Shown piece after piece: positions 1 to 8,429 of a stretch of 48,231 nucleotides of DNA. The translations under genes were made by a program, and so were the position numbers. Every line of letters begins with the position of its first letter. The stretch's first letter is position 1. The stretch lies in assembly GCA_013393415.1 (NCBI GenBank), contig JABXHI010000030.1, positions 1-48,231 on the forward strand. The letters run 5' to 3'. The notes beneath the pieces are model-generated. The model saw only the letters and a program-made list of their open reading frames with translations, was not told the origin of the DNA and made no database searches. Source of the stretch: Micrococcaceae bacterium. GTDB taxonomy: Bacteria; Actinomycetota; Actinomycetes; Actinomycetales; Micrococcaceae.

Positions 1-286
1 CCGGGGAATCACCCCGAGCCAACCCAACCTCTGAAGCCAGACCTGTACCCCACCGATCTTTGGGCACACCTGCGGCGGCTTGTTTATTCAACCGGTATTG
101 CTCCAACACCGCAGTATGTTTGGCCTGGACCGCCGACAGGGCCGATTTGCTGCGTTCTAGCACAGCCAACAACTCAATGGCTTCAGCCTCAGACCCGGCA
201 GGATCCATCTCGACAAGATCCTCACACACTGTTTCTAGGTCTGCTACCAGTGCCGAGGAACGCTGCACAGTCTGCTCAAGACTCAC
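1..286 (-). CDS. 13E12-repeat (DUF222) HNH endonuclease, N-terminal fragment cut by window edge
   Basis: The minus strand reads open from a GTG at 284-286 through the left edge, giving about 95 codons. The translation contains LERSKSALSAVQAKHTAVLE followed by NKQAAAGVPKDRWGTGLASE and VGLARGDSP. This is the typical start of the DUF222 domain of the actinobacterial 13E12-repeat HNH endonuclease family. The GTG is preceded by AGGA about 10 bases upstream and by a strong promoter at 370-398. Only the N-terminal domain is present; the HNH nuclease domain would lie outside the window. These genes are usually multicopy in actinobacteria and of unclear cellular role. The family call is from recognised sequence pattern; completeness cannot be judged. 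Confidence 0.75.
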   Translation of the reverse strand, partial: MSLEQTVQRSSALVADLETVCEDLVEMDPAGSEAEAIELLAVLERSKSALSAVQAKHTAVLEQYRLNKQAAAGVPKDRWGTGLASEVGLARGDSP

Positions 287-369
287 GAGACACCATTCCT
301 TTCAACACAGGAGACACAGACCAAAAGTTTTCACAAAAACCACGAAAGACTGTTCGGGATATTGCCCCT

Positions 370-398
370 ATTCTACCGTGCATCGAGTCACATGACAA
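370..398 (-). promoter_or_regulatory. Sigma70-type promoter for the HNH endonuclease gene
   Basis: On the minus strand TTGTCA (393-398) is separated by exactly 17 bases from TAGAAT (370-375). This is close to the consensus of housekeeping promoters. It predicts a transcript starting near 363 with a leader of about 77 nt before the GTG at 286. Seen directly in the sequence; activity is inferred. Confidence 0.55.
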
Positions 399-487
399 GA
401 GCTCTACACATCTTTTAAAGTACTTTACATTACTTGAAGTCGGTGTATATCACGTGAATGTCACGAGTGCATGGTGTGTCGCTACTT

Positions 488-527
488 TTGTGGATAACCT
501 ACCAACACACTCAACCACTATCCACAA
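488..527. repeat. Inverted pair of DnaA-box-like sequences
   Basis: TTGTGGATA (488-496) and TATCCACAA (519-527) form a 9-bp inverted repeat. The left half, read on the minus strand, contains the perfect DnaA-box string TTATCCACA (489-497); the right half is CTATCCACA (518-526). They lie in an otherwise gene-free stretch. They could be DnaA sites or a regulator operator. No AT-rich unwinding element or origin gene is visible, so this is not called an origin. Confidence 0.35.
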
Positions 528-704
528 GCCACTGGGGGACTTAGAAAATACGGTCCGCGCATGTCGACATAGAGAAGGCTCGCCGGTTATACACTAGAAA
601 TTTGATCGGCGGAGCCCAGTCGTCTGTCGAGGGAGCATCCCAGCATGAATAACTACAGATACGAGTGCACGAGCCCGGACAATGCGGACTGCACGCCTCA
701 GGCA

Positions 705-737
705 AAAACCAAGGGCCCCGGTTTCGTACCGGAGCCC
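705..737 (-). terminator. Rho-independent-like terminator, minus strand
   Basis: A hairpin with arms GGGCCCCGGT (713-722) and ACCGGAGCCC (728-737), one mismatch and a short loop, is followed in minus-strand direction by a run of five T (the aaaaa before 710). It would stop transcripts moving leftwards. It is the second of two minus-strand terminators downstream of thrC. Confidence 0.5.
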
Positions 738-747
738 CTGATCACTC

Positions 748-945
748 ATCACTCACACCTTGAAGAGGTGTTTACTAGTCTAAGAAATCTTGGTTGGAAT
801 AGGCTTGAGGCTTCCTGTATAAAGTCGCAGAGTTTTTCTCGCCCGCTTTCGCAACAAAAACATAGACATGAAAAAGCCCCGACCGAAGAACTTTGAAAGT
901 TTTCAAAATCCTGGCCGGGGCTTTTACTTATCACTCACACCTTGA
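748..945. repeat. Diverged direct repeat in the intergenic region
   Basis: The 16-mer ATCACTCACACCTTGA occurs at 748-763 and 930-945. Each copy follows a GC-rich terminator hairpin on its left and is followed 40 or fewer bases later by a second shared element (ATAGGCTTGAGG near 801 and ATAGGGCTTGAGG near 967). The whole arrangement looks like a diverged duplication of a roughly 180-bp unit containing a terminator. The surrounding stretch 300-1012 holds no convincing gene. Confidence 0.5.
871..925 (-). terminator. Terminator downstream of purA-thrC
   Basis: AAAAGCCCCGACC (872-884) pairs with GGCCGGGGCTTTT (913-925), with one mismatch and a central segment that can fold again (ACTTTGAAAGT). 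Read on the minus strand it ends in a T run, so it can terminate the purA-thrC transcript. The A/T-flanked arms make it potentially bidirectional. Confidence 0.65.
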
Positions 946-1012
946 GGTACCTCCACTATAAACACATAGGGCTTGAGGTCCTCCGAGAATTCCCTGTTGA
1001 ATTCCTGAGAAT

Positions 1013-2434
1013 TTATACGTGGTGCAGGGCAATGTACTCGCGCAGCGCTTCCGCGTCCACACCCATGTCGATGGTGTGCTGCTCTAACTCCAACAGGCGC
1101 GCAAATTCGGGAAGTAGTTCGGGCTCAAAGCCTAGAGCTTCGTTGACGATGTCCCCGAACTTTTCAGGTTTCGCCGTTTCCAACACGAGCATCGGCTGCT
1201 CGGCTTTCTGGAAGCCCCGTGCCACGGTCACACCATCAGCGGTATGTGGGTCGATCACGGCCTGAGCCTTCTCGTACACCGCACGGATCGTGGACACCCG
1301 GTCTTCGTGCGTTGAGGTGCCAGACACCATACCGAATTCCTGCTGGAATCGCGGCTGGTGTTCAGAAAGATCGAGTGTGTCGGTTGCGTCCAGCTGCTGC
1401 CACGCATCGGCAAGCTTCGTCTGATCCTGACCGAGTACCAGGTAGATAAAACGTTCCAGATTGGATGCTTTGGAGATATCCATCGACGGCGATGAGGTGG
1501 CCAGGGTGTTATCGGCCGAGCGTGGCTCGTACTTGCCAGACCGGAAGAATTCATCCAGCACATTGTTCTCGTTGGTCGCCAAGACAAGGGTGTCGATGGG
1601 GAGACCCATCTGTCGTGCAAGTTGACCAGAGAAGATGTTGCCGAAGTTGCCCGAGGGCACCGCAAACGAGACACCGAAGTCCGCGCGTTGCTCGGCAGGA
1701 ATACCGGTGGTCACGCGCAGCCACGCCCAGAAATAGTAGACGGACTGTGCGATGAGTCGACCAAGGTTGATCGAGTTGACCGTCCCGAGTGAATTGGCGG
1801 CCTTGAACTCAAGGTCTCCGTTGAGGTCTTTGACTAACTGTTGTGCATCATCGAACACGCCTTCGACGACGATGTTGTGCACGTTGTGATCGGTGAGCGT
1901 GTACATCTGCGCGCGCTGGAACCGGGACATCCGGCCCTTTGGAGACAGCATGAAGACGCCGATGTTCGGTTTCGACCGGAAGGCATATTCGGCGGCCGAA
2001 CCAGTATCGCCCGAGGTGGCACCGAGAATATTCAGTGTTTCCCCTCGCTGTTTCAACACGTACGGGAGGGCTTCGCCCAAGAACTGCATGGCCATATCTT
2101 TGAAGGCCAGGGTCGGGCCTTGCGAGAGGTCCACCAGCGCGGTCATCTGGTCGATCGGCGTCAGCGGCACGACCATGTCTGCTTTGAATTGCTCACCATA
2201 GGCAGCCCGACACAACTCGGCTAGGTCTTCGCGCGGAATATCCGTCCAGTACAGGCCGATGACTTCGGTGGCGAGTTCGGCGTAGCTGAGGTCCCGCCAG
2301 GATTCGATCGTCTCAGGCTCGACACTTGGGATGGCCTCCGGCACGACGAGCCCGCCATCGGGGGCGAGCCCTTCGAGAAGCACATCAGAGAAGTTTGACG
2401 GCTCCATGCCGCCGCGGGTGGATACGTATTGCAT
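1013..2434 (-). CDS. thrC: Threonine synthase
   Basis: PLP enzyme converting O-phosphohomoserine to threonine in the cytoplasm. The 473-residue protein has the long (class II, E. coli/Corynebacterium-like) architecture starting with MQYVSTRGG. The PLP lysine is in GPTLAFKDMA (Lys112), and the phosphate/PLP-binding loop is GATSGDTGSAAEYA. The start at 2434 is chosen because the canonical N-terminus begins there and AGGA lies about 9 bases upstream, inside the end of purA. A longer in-frame extension lies within the purA coding region and is unlikely. The gene follows purA with a gap of 4 bases, so the two are probably co-transcribed and translationally coupled. hom and thrB are not next to it, unlike the common actinobacterial arrangement. 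Confidence 0.95.
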   Translation of the reverse strand: MQYVSTRGGMEPSNFSDVLLEGLAPDGGLVVPEAIPSVEPETIESWRDLSYAELATEVIGLYWTDIPREDLAELCRAAYGEQFKADMVVPLTPIDQMTALVDLSQGPTLAFKDMAMQFLGEALPYVLKQRGETLNILGATSGDTGSAAEYAFRSKPNIGVFMLSPKGRMSRFQRAQMYTLTDHNVHNIVVEGVFDDAQQLVKDLNGDLEFKAANSLGTVNSINLGRLIAQSVYYFWAWLRVTTGIPAEQRADFGVSFAVPSGNFGNIFSGQLARQMGLPIDTLVLATNENNVLDEFFRSGKYEPRSADNTLATSSPSMDISKASNLERFIYLVLGQDQTKLADAWQQLDATDTLDLSEHQPRFQQEFGMVSGTSTHEDRVSTIRAVYEKAQAVIDPHTADGVTVARGFQKAEQPMLVLETAKPEKFGDIVNEALGFEPELLPEFARLLELEQHTIDMGVDAEALREYIALHHV

Positions 2435-2438
2435 GGGT

Positions 2439-3731
2439 TTAGTCCTCGTAGATGAGATCGCGGACTTGGATGACCTCGTCGCGGCCTGGACCAACGCCCA
2501 CACCGGAGATCCGGACACGTGCGAGTTTTTCAAGTGCCGCAATGTAGTCCTGGGCGTTCTGCGGGAGATCTTCGAGGCTGCGTGCCCCCGAAATGTCTTC
2601 GCCCCAGCCGGGGAAGTATTCGTAGATCGGCTTGGCGTGGTGGAAGTCGGTTTGGGTCATCGGCATGGCATCGTGGCGCACACCGTCGACGTCGTAGGCA
2701 ACGCAGACCGGGATTTCTTTGATGCCGGTCAGCACGTCGAGCTTGGTGACGAAGTAGTCGGTGAACCCGTTGATCATCGCAGCGTGGCGGGCCATCACGG
2801 CGTCGTACCAGCCGGTACGGCGTGGGCGTCCGGTATTGACCCCGAATTCGCCACCGGTGGCGCGCAGCTGCTCGCCCATATCGTCAAAGAGTTCCGTCGG
2901 GAACGGGCCGGCACCAACGCGAGTGGTGTAGGCCTTGACGATGCCGATGGTGCGGGTGAAGCGCGTTGGCCCAATGCCGGCACCGACGGAGGCTCCCCCT
3001 GCGGTGGGGTTCGACGAGGTCACGAACGGGTACGTGCCGTGGTCAACGTCCAAGAAGGTGGCCTGGCCGCCCTCCATGAGGACCACCTTGTCGTCGTCGA
3101 GTCCTTCATTGAGCATGCGTACCGAGTCGATCACCATGGGACGCAGACGTTCGGCGTAGGCCATGAAGTATTCGACGATCTCGTCAACGGTAAAGGCGCG
3201 ACGGTTATACAGCTTGACCAGCAGTTCGTTCTTCTGGCGCAGGGCACCTTCGATTTTTTGGCGCAGGATCGACTCGTCGTAGAGGTCTTGAACGCGGATC
3301 CCCAGGCGAGCAACCTTGTCCTGATATGTCGGGCCAATACCGCGTCCGGTGGTGCCGATGGCGCGTTTGCCAAGGAAGCGTTCGGTGACCTTGTCGAGCG
3401 TCTGATGGTACGGCGCGACCAGATGTGCGTCAGCAGAAATGCGCAAGTGCGATGTGTCGTGACCGCGAACCTCGAGCCCATCGATTTCTTCAAAGAGGGC
3501 CTCGAGGTTGATGACAACACCGTTCCCAATCACCGAGATGGCTTGCGGCGATAGGATTCCTGCGGGCAGCAGCTTGAGTTCAAACTTCTCACCGTTGACG
3601 ACCACGGTGTGACCGGCATTATTACCGCCGTTTGGTTTGACGACGTAGTCAACGCGACCGCCGAGCAGGTCTGTTGCTTTGCCTTTGCCCTCATCGCCCC
3701 ATTGGGCTCCCACGATTGCGATTGCTGGCAT
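2439..3731 (-). CDS. purA: Adenylosuccinate synthetase
   Basis: Catalyses the GTP-dependent formation of adenylosuccinate from IMP and aspartate, the first step from IMP to AMP. The 430-residue protein begins [18 protein letters not shown], with the P-loop-like GDEGKGK at residues 12-18. It carries the conserved NNAGHTV (His41) and the [13 protein letters not shown] and [12 protein letters not shown] segments of the family. The ATG at 3731 has GGGAG about 11 bases upstream; an ATG at 3740 sits only two bases from that site and is less likely. The reading frame stays open further upstream, but that part has no family similarity. It is the first gene of the purA-thrC unit. Confidence 0.96.
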   Translation of the reverse strand: MPAIAIVGAQWGDEGKGKATDLLGGRVDYVVKPNGGNNAGHTVVVNGEKFELKLLPAGILSPQAISVIGNGVVINLEALFEEIDGLEVRGHDTSHLRISADAHLVAPYHQTLDKVTERFLGKRAIGTTGRGIGPTYQDKVARLGIRVQDLYDESILRQKIEGALRQKNELLVKLYNRRAFTVDEIVEYFMAYAERLRPMVIDSVRMLNEGLDDDKVVLMEGGQATFLDVDHGTYPFVTSSNPTAGGASVGAGIGPTRFTRTIGIVKAYTTRVGAGPFPTELFDDMGEQLRATGGEFGVNTGRPRRTGWYDAVMARHAAMINGFTDYFVTKLDVLTGIKEIPVCVAYDVDGVRHDAMPMTQTDFHHAKPIYEYFPGWGEDISGARSLEDLPQNAQDYIAALEKLARVRISGVGVGPGRDEVIQVRDLIYED

Positions 3732-4033
3732 AAAATTCATCTCTCCCACGGGGACGGACGTACACCGGCCCACAACATAGAAAGGTTCTCGCACCCGCAG
3801 CACGCTGGATTTGGGTCGAGAACAGTTACAACCAGAGTTTACCAAATCACAGTGACGCCTCGAAGTTTGCGAAAGGCGCTCCTCACCGAGGCAACAAAAA
3901 CCCCATTCCGTCTACTGCGGCACCATAGAACACCATATGAGCCTTACATTATGCTGACAGGAAACATATCAGGGTCAACAGCAGCCCTGTCGCCAACATC
4001 ACAATATTCTTTCGAAGCGCACTGTGGCGCAGA

Positions 4034-4121
4034 TCGTATACGAATTTGAGGTGCATCACCGTGGCGCAGGGCTAGCTCACACGACCGGCGGGGCTGCACA
4101 AATGATCAGTTTCGTATATGA
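4034..4121. promoter_or_regulatory. Two TCGTATAYGA palindromic operator candidates upstream of the TRAP operon
   Basis: TCGTATACGA (4034-4043) is a perfect palindrome, and TCGTATATGA (4112-4121) is a one-base variant in the same orientation 78 bp away. Both lie in the gene-free 3732-4235 interval between divergent purA and the TRAP operon. GTATAC-centred palindromes are common as operators of GntR-family regulators. No regulator gene is adjacent, so the factor is unknown. Confidence 0.4.
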
Positions 4122-4235
4122 TTTTCCCAGCTTCACTTTGCTGTGAAATAGCTCACCACACAGCGTGCGTCAAGAGACTGTCGACTCTCAACACCTCTCG
4201 AGGCACGAAGAATTCGAGCACTAAGGAAACTCATC

Positions 4236-4817
4236 ATGGAAAAACTGATTCGCGGTATGGCCCGGGTGCTTGCCGTGCTTTCAGCGGTTGCCATTGTGGT
4301 GATGGTCATTGCGATCGCGATTGACGTCTTCGTACGCAACGCCACCGGCGCATCACTGCCCGGCATGATCGAAATCGCTGAAACTTCGATGGTCACCGCC
4401 GTCGCTTTCGGGCTCGCGTGGGCCGGCGTCAACGGCGAGCATGTCTCCGTCACGCTACTAACAGACCGCTTTAACGCCACCTGGACCAAGGTCATCAACG
4501 TATTCGTGTGGGCCCTGGTCGCCTTCTACACGGCATGGTTGTCCTACTCCAACATTTTGAACTCAGTTCAATCCACCCAGGCAGGCGAAATCCGTTTCGG
4601 TCTGGTCCAGTGGCCGATGTACCCGATGCGTTGGGTCCTCACCCTGGGCTTCATCTCGCTGCTTCTGGTCGCACTGATCAATCTCTACCGCTCGATCACC
4701 AGCAAGGGACCGATGGGCTATGCCGATGAGGTCGAAGCCGCACTGGCCGATGAGGCTATGCCAGACAGCGCCGTCAACCAGACCACAGAAACTGTAGAAG
4801 GAGGGCGTCAATCATGA
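4236..4817 (+). CDS. TRAP transporter small permease (DctQ family)
   Basis: Small membrane subunit of a tripartite ATP-independent periplasmic-type transporter, which uses an ion gradient to take up organic acids or related solutes. The 193-residue protein has four hydrophobic segments (about residues 8-30, 45-65, 85-105 and 130-150) and the DctQ hallmarks RNATGASLPGMIEIAE and GLAWAGVNGEHVSVTLL. It ends in an acidic cytoplasmic tail rich in Ala and Asp. The ATG follows AAGGAAA by about 6 bases. The stop overlaps the start of the large permease (ATGA), so the two subunits are coupled. The substrate cannot be read from the sequence. Confidence 0.9.
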   Translation: MEKLIRGMARVLAVLSAVAIVVMVIAIAIDVFVRNATGASLPGMIEIAETSMVTAVAFGLAWAGVNGEHVSVTLLTDRFNATWTKVINVFVWALVAFYTAWLSYSNILNSVQSTQAGEIRFGLVQWPMYPMRWVLTLGFISLLLVALINLYRSITSKGPMGYADEVEAALADEAMPDSAVNQTTETVEGGRQS

Positions 4818-6187
4818 CCGTTGGTGCAGTGATCGCTATTGTCCTGATACTCATGCTCGCCCTGCTGCTCTTGCGGGTGCCCGTTGCAGTATCTCTTGGT
4901 CTTTCCGGTGCGCTGGGGTTGGTCGCGCTGCGCGGCATCAACCACACCACACTGGAGCTCGGGGCCGTACCGTTTTCCGAAACAGCAACCTTCTCGTTGA
5001 CCATCATTCCGATGTTCATCCTGATGGGAATGTTTGCGGTTCGAGCTAACGTCGCAGACTACGTCTTCAAAATTGCCGACCGTGTCCTTGGGCGTTTCCC
5101 TGGCGGGCTCGGTATCGCCACGGTTGCGGCATCGGCTGGTTTCTCGGCCGTGTCCGGTTCGTCAATCGGGACCGCTGCCACCATGGCTCGTCTCTCGGTC
5201 GCTGAAATGCGTGCGGCCGGCTATCCCGCATCTATGGCAACCGCGCTGGTCGCCGTAGCCGGGACCCTGGGGTCTATGATCCCACCATCGACGTTCCTGG
5301 TGCTCTATGCTATCTTGGCCCAAGTATCGGTTGCAGAAATGCTGGCGGCCGGTATCGTGCCCGGTATCCTGTCGGCCATCGCCTACTCGTTGTGGATCAT
5401 GTTTGCCGGCTGGCGCATGCGACGCCAGAACCAGGTCGTGACCGAAGCTGACAGTGTCAAAGATGCCCTGAACCAGGCTTCCGAGATAACCGCCGACCAA
5501 CGCGAAAAGACTCCACTGGGCAAACTGCCATGGCGCGGTCTGGTCTACATTGTCATTCTGTTCGCCATTGTGTTGGGCGGTATGTACTCGGGTATCTTCA
5601 CCGCAACAGAATCGGCAGCTTTCGGTGCGATCGCGGCCGTCATCATTTTGCTGTTCGAACTTCGCAAAGAAGGCGCGAAGGGTATCTGGGACGGTATTAC
5701 CAATGCCCTGCAAAATACCGCTTCGACCACGGCCATGGTGTTCTTCATTGTGATCGGGTCCGCGATCCTGTCCTCATTCTTCATTGCGGCCCGCGTACCG
5801 AATATGATCACCGAGGCAGTGCTGTCCTGGAATGTCCCGCCGACCATCGCCATGCTGGTGCTGTTGTTGAGCTTGATCCCGTTGGGCATGGTGCTGGAAT
5901 CACTGTCCCTGCTGATGATCTCGGTGCCGCTGTTGCTACCGGTTGCTCTGGAGTTCGGATTCGATCCGATCTGGCTGGGCATCCTGATCGTCAAGTTCAT
6001 TGAGATTGGTATGGTCACCCCGCCGGTCGGAATTAACGCCTTCGTGGTGTCTGGAACAACGGGCGTTCGGTCAGAAACGGTCTTCCGCGGGATCATGCCG
6101 TTCTTCGTCATCGATCTCGTGTTGATCGCGGTCTTCTTCTTCGTACCCGATCTCATCTTGTATCTGCCCAGTTTGGTGCAACAGTAG
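4814..6187 (+). CDS. TRAP transporter large permease (DctM family)
   Basis: Main channel subunit of the TRAP transporter, 457 residues with about a dozen predicted membrane segments. Family motifs include FSLTIIPMFILMGMFA near residue 60, a Gly/Ser-rich stretch FSAVSGSSIGTAATM near residue 110, GSMIPPSTFLVLYAI, and the C-terminal segment GMVTPPVGINAFVVSG. It starts at ATG 4814, inside the stop codon of the small permease, with GGAGGG upstream. It is followed after 15 bases by the binding-protein gene, giving the gene order Q-M-P. Substrate unknown. Confidence 0.93.
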   Translation: MTVGAVIAIVLILMLALLLLRVPVAVSLGLSGALGLVALRGINHTTLELGAVPFSETATFSLTIIPMFILMGMFAVRANVADYVFKIADRVLGRFPGGLGIATVAASAGFSAVSGSSIGTAATMARLSVAEMRAAGYPASMATALVAVAGTLGSMIPPSTFLVLYAILAQVSVAEMLAAGIVPGILSAIAYSLWIMFAGWRMRRQNQVVTEADSVKDALNQASEITADQREKTPLGKLPWRGLVYIVILFAIVLGGMYSGIFTATESAAFGAIAAVIILLFELRKEGAKGIWDGITNALQNTASTTAMVFFIVIGSAILSSFFIAARVPNMITEAVLSWNVPPTIAMLVLLLSLIPLGMVLESLSLLMISVPLLLPVALEFGFDPIWLGILIVKFIEIGMVTPPVGINAFVVSGTTGVRSETVFRGIMPFFVIDLVLIAVFFFVPDLILYLPSLVQQ

Positions 6188-6202
6188 GAAGGCTTGTACT
6201 CA

Positions 6203-7330
6203 ATGAAATCCAACATCTTTTCTCGCGTTGCCAAAATTGCAGCGGTCACCGCTGCGGCAGCCCTCACGCTGACCGCTTGCGACAAAGGCATCGTTGAAGG
6301 TGCCGACAATTACTACTTCACCGTGGCAAACGGCGCCCTGGACGGCACTCAACACGCCGTCGTTGCCGAAGAATACTATAACGCGGTCGAAGAAGCCTCC
6401 GATGGTCGCATCGAGTTCGAACGCAGCTCATTCGAGGCAGTCTGCAGCATGGACGAAGTCGCTGACTGTGTTCGTGATGGTCGCGCCGACATCGGCGTCA
6501 CCGTGACCGACTACACGCCACACTTGCTGCCCACGATGTCGGTCATGTCGATCTCGTTTTTGAACAATGACATTCAGGCCTCGGTGGAGGCGCTCTACGA
6601 TATGCACACCAACTACGAACCAGCCATGGCACAGTTGGAGCAGAGCAATCTGGAGTATATTGGCGCCTGGCCTGTCGGTGCTTTGCTGATCGGCGCCGAT
6701 CGGCCAATCGATGATTACGAATCACTCCAGGGCCTTTCTGCACGCGCCGCGGGTCCGGTCACCCAGCGCACCTTGGAAACTGCCGGCGTCAACGTCAACG
6801 CCATTACCGCCGCCGAAACGTACGAGTCACTGCAGCGCGGGGTCATCGATTCCGTCGCGGCCTCGCTGGACTTCGGTGTGAATTACCAGGTCACCGAACA
6901 ACTGCCATACTGGGCGGATACCGGCGTCGGTCAGTACACCGCCTATGGCATGTGGTGGAATAAATCCACCTACGATTCCTTGACCCCAGAACTCCAAGAA
7001 ATCGTCGACGACGTGACCCAGGAGTTCAACGAAGGTCGCATCATCGAGCTATCCAACGAGGAACTGGAAAATATCTGCCAGGGTATGTTGGACTCACCCG
7101 ACGTTGAAAACTTCGAAACCTGGCCAGAAGAAGAAACTCAGAAGTGGCGTGATGAAGCTGAAGATGGCGCAGAAGAAGCCTGGTTACAGATCATGGACGA
7201 CTACAACTTCGCGGATGCAGATGCCTACCTCGACGAATACATCGCGGCCTACGAAAGCTATCAGTCGGAAGATAATCCGGTCGATGCCGGTATCGCCTGC
7301 GCCGATCAGTGGCAGGAACAAAACGGTTAG
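6203..7330 (+). CDS. TRAP transporter solute-binding lipoprotein (DctP family)
   Basis: Extracytoplasmic receptor that delivers substrate to the two permeases. The 375-residue protein has a lipoprotein signal peptide ending in LTLTAC, with the lipid-anchored Cys at residue 26, as expected for a Gram-positive cell. The DctP fold is supported by QHAVVAEEYYNAVEEASDGRIEFE near the N-terminus. The LQGLSARAAGPVTQ segment corresponds to the region holding the conserved carboxylate-binding Arg. The ATG at 6203 is chosen because AGGAAGG lies 10 bases upstream; an upstream TTG at 6194 touches that site. The mature protein is unusually acidic towards its C-terminus and has two separated Cys pairs. A strong hairpin follows the stop. 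Confidence 0.88.
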   Translation: MKSNIFSRVAKIAAVTAAAALTLTACDKGIVEGADNYYFTVANGALDGTQHAVVAEEYYNAVEEASDGRIEFERSSFEAVCSMDEVADCVRDGRADIGVTVTDYTPHLLPTMSVMSISFLNNDIQASVEALYDMHTNYEPAMAQLEQSNLEYIGAWPVGALLIGADRPIDDYESLQGLSARAAGPVTQRTLETAGVNVNAITAAETYESLQRGVIDSVAASLDFGVNYQVTEQLPYWADTGVGQYTAYGMWWNKSTYDSLTPELQEIVDDVTQEFNEGRIIELSNEELENICQGMLDSPDVENFETWPEEETQKWRDEAEDGAEEAWLQIMDDYNFADADAYLDEYIAAYESYQSEDNPVDAGIACADQWQEQNG

Positions 7331-7342
7331 CTAGCCCGATAG

Positions 7343-7379
7343 GACAGCGGTGAACCACCAAGGATGGTTCACCGCTGTC
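7343..7379. terminator. Hairpin terminator between convergent TRAP operon and hydrolase gene
   Basis: GACAGCGGTGAACCA (7343-7357) pairs perfectly with TGGTTCACCGCTGTC (7365-7379) around a 7-base loop. It lies 13 bases after the dctP-type gene and just before the stop of the convergent hydrolase gene. The T tract is weak on the plus strand. The very stable stem still makes it the best terminator candidate for both units. Confidence 0.7.
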
Positions 7380-7406
7380 GGTATTTAACGGGGCTTTATG
7401 TACGTC

Positions 7407-8171
7407 TTAGGCGTCATCGTGGAGCAACATTCTGGCAACCCAGGCCATGGCCTCGCCGACGGAATCGCGAGCCGCCTTGTCATATTTCAAGCTCTCGAAC
7501 CCGTGGGTCGATGCTGGCAAGTCGATGACCTCCAGCGCGCTGCTGCTACTTCGCGCAGATTCGATAAAGGCGTCCTGCGTGTTGGCAAGACTGGAGTATT
7601 CGTCTCCGACACGCACCAGCAGTTTTGGTAGGTCCGGCGCTTCCGTAACCGCTTTGGTGCAGTCGAAACGTTCAATATCACCAGACCAATCGCGCGGCGG
7701 AGCTAACACCGGATAGTTCCATGCAACCGCACGCAACCAGGATGGGCGATCATGCAACCAGTCTGCCGCCAGTGCACCGCCACCGGAAAAGAACCATAGT
7801 GCGATGCGGTCAGGATCAACATGCGGGTTGCGACGAACTTTTTCAACCACAGCAGCGACATCCTCAGCCGAGTCTGGGTAGCGTTCCATCTGGTACAGTC
7901 GGTGGTCGAAGGTGATACCAGCTAGACCAGCCGATGCTGCCAAATCGCCGTACCCGATAAACGTTGGCCATCGTCGTGGACTGGGGTCTTGTCCTTCCGG
8001 TATCGGCCCGCCGTGGACAAAGATTACGGCTGGGCGTCGTTCTTTTGGAGCAGCGGTATATACATCAAACGTTTCGCGTGCGATATGTATCGCTACGTGG
8101 AGTCCGAAGAAGAAATCGTAGTCCCCAGCAGTATGCTGCAAGCGGGGTGCTTCAGGTTTGGCCTGCACCAT
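7407..8171 (-). CDS. Alpha/beta hydrolase
   Basis: A 254-residue alpha/beta-hydrolase-fold protein, probably an esterase/lipase-like enzyme; the substrate is not recognisable. The oxyanion-hole HGG is at residues 53-55. The nucleophile elbow reads WFFSGGGALAAD with Ser129, and the catalytic His is in PASTHGFE near the C-terminus. The usual first Gly of G-x-S-x-G is replaced by Phe. The start at 8171 is supported by GGAGG with 7 bases spacing; an upstream in-frame ATG at 8204 has no good site. No signal peptide is seen. It is monocistronic and convergent with the TRAP operon. Confidence 0.8.
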   Translation of the reverse strand: MVQAKPEAPRLQHTAGDYDFFFGLHVAIHIARETFDVYTAAPKERRPAVIFVHGGPIPEGQDPSPRRWPTFIGYGDLAASAGLAGITFDHRLYQMERYPDSAEDVAAVVEKVRRNPHVDPDRIALWFFSGGGALAADWLHDRPSWLRAVAWNYPVLAPPRDWSGDIERFDCTKAVTEAPDLPKLLVRVGDEYSSLANTQDAFIESARSSSSALEVIDLPASTHGFESLKYDKAARDSVGEAMAWVARMLLHDDA

Positions 8172-8186
8172 AGGTACACCTCCAAT

Positions 8187-8224
8187 TTGTGTGATGCAGA
8201 TCATTTTGCTCCTGAGTCACACAA
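8187..8224. repeat. Inverted repeat in the leader of the hydrolase gene
   Basis: TTGTGTGA (8187-8194) and TCACACAA (8217-8224) form a perfect 8-bp inverted repeat with a 22-base spacer, starting 16 bases upstream of the hydrolase start codon. It may be an operator or a leader structure. The rest of 8172-8429 shows no gene. Confidence 0.35.
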
Positions 8225-8429
8225 GATGCAAGGGGTTTAAACACTTACTTCTCCAACACCCGCTTGTTGAGGTTTTGTAACAACGGCATAATATTGCTCC
8301 GACACAGGTCAAAGAGTAACTCCGATGGAGCGAACATGGCCGATGACCGTGGCGCATACTTGGACCAGGCCCTCATCGGTAGACGAGAGCCGGGGTACGC
8401 GACGTCCACTTCAGTTTGCTAGCTTGCTC

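Noticed and set aside
488..527. Replication origin
   Set aside because: Only two DnaA-like boxes, no dnaA or dnaN gene and no AT-rich unwinding region nearby.
645..896. An 83-codon plus-strand frame with GGGAG upstream of the ATG
   Set aside because: It runs through both terminator hairpins and the duplicated repeat, ends inside a terminator arm, and the product resembles no protein family.
749..934. A 61-codon minus-strand frame between the two terminators
   Set aside because: It begins inside the thrC terminator and consists of the repeat sequence; no ribosome site and no recognisable protein.
2331..3554. A 407-codon plus-strand frame opposite purA and thrC
   Set aside because: It lies antisense to two strongly conserved housekeeping genes and is a by-product of their GC-rich codon pattern.
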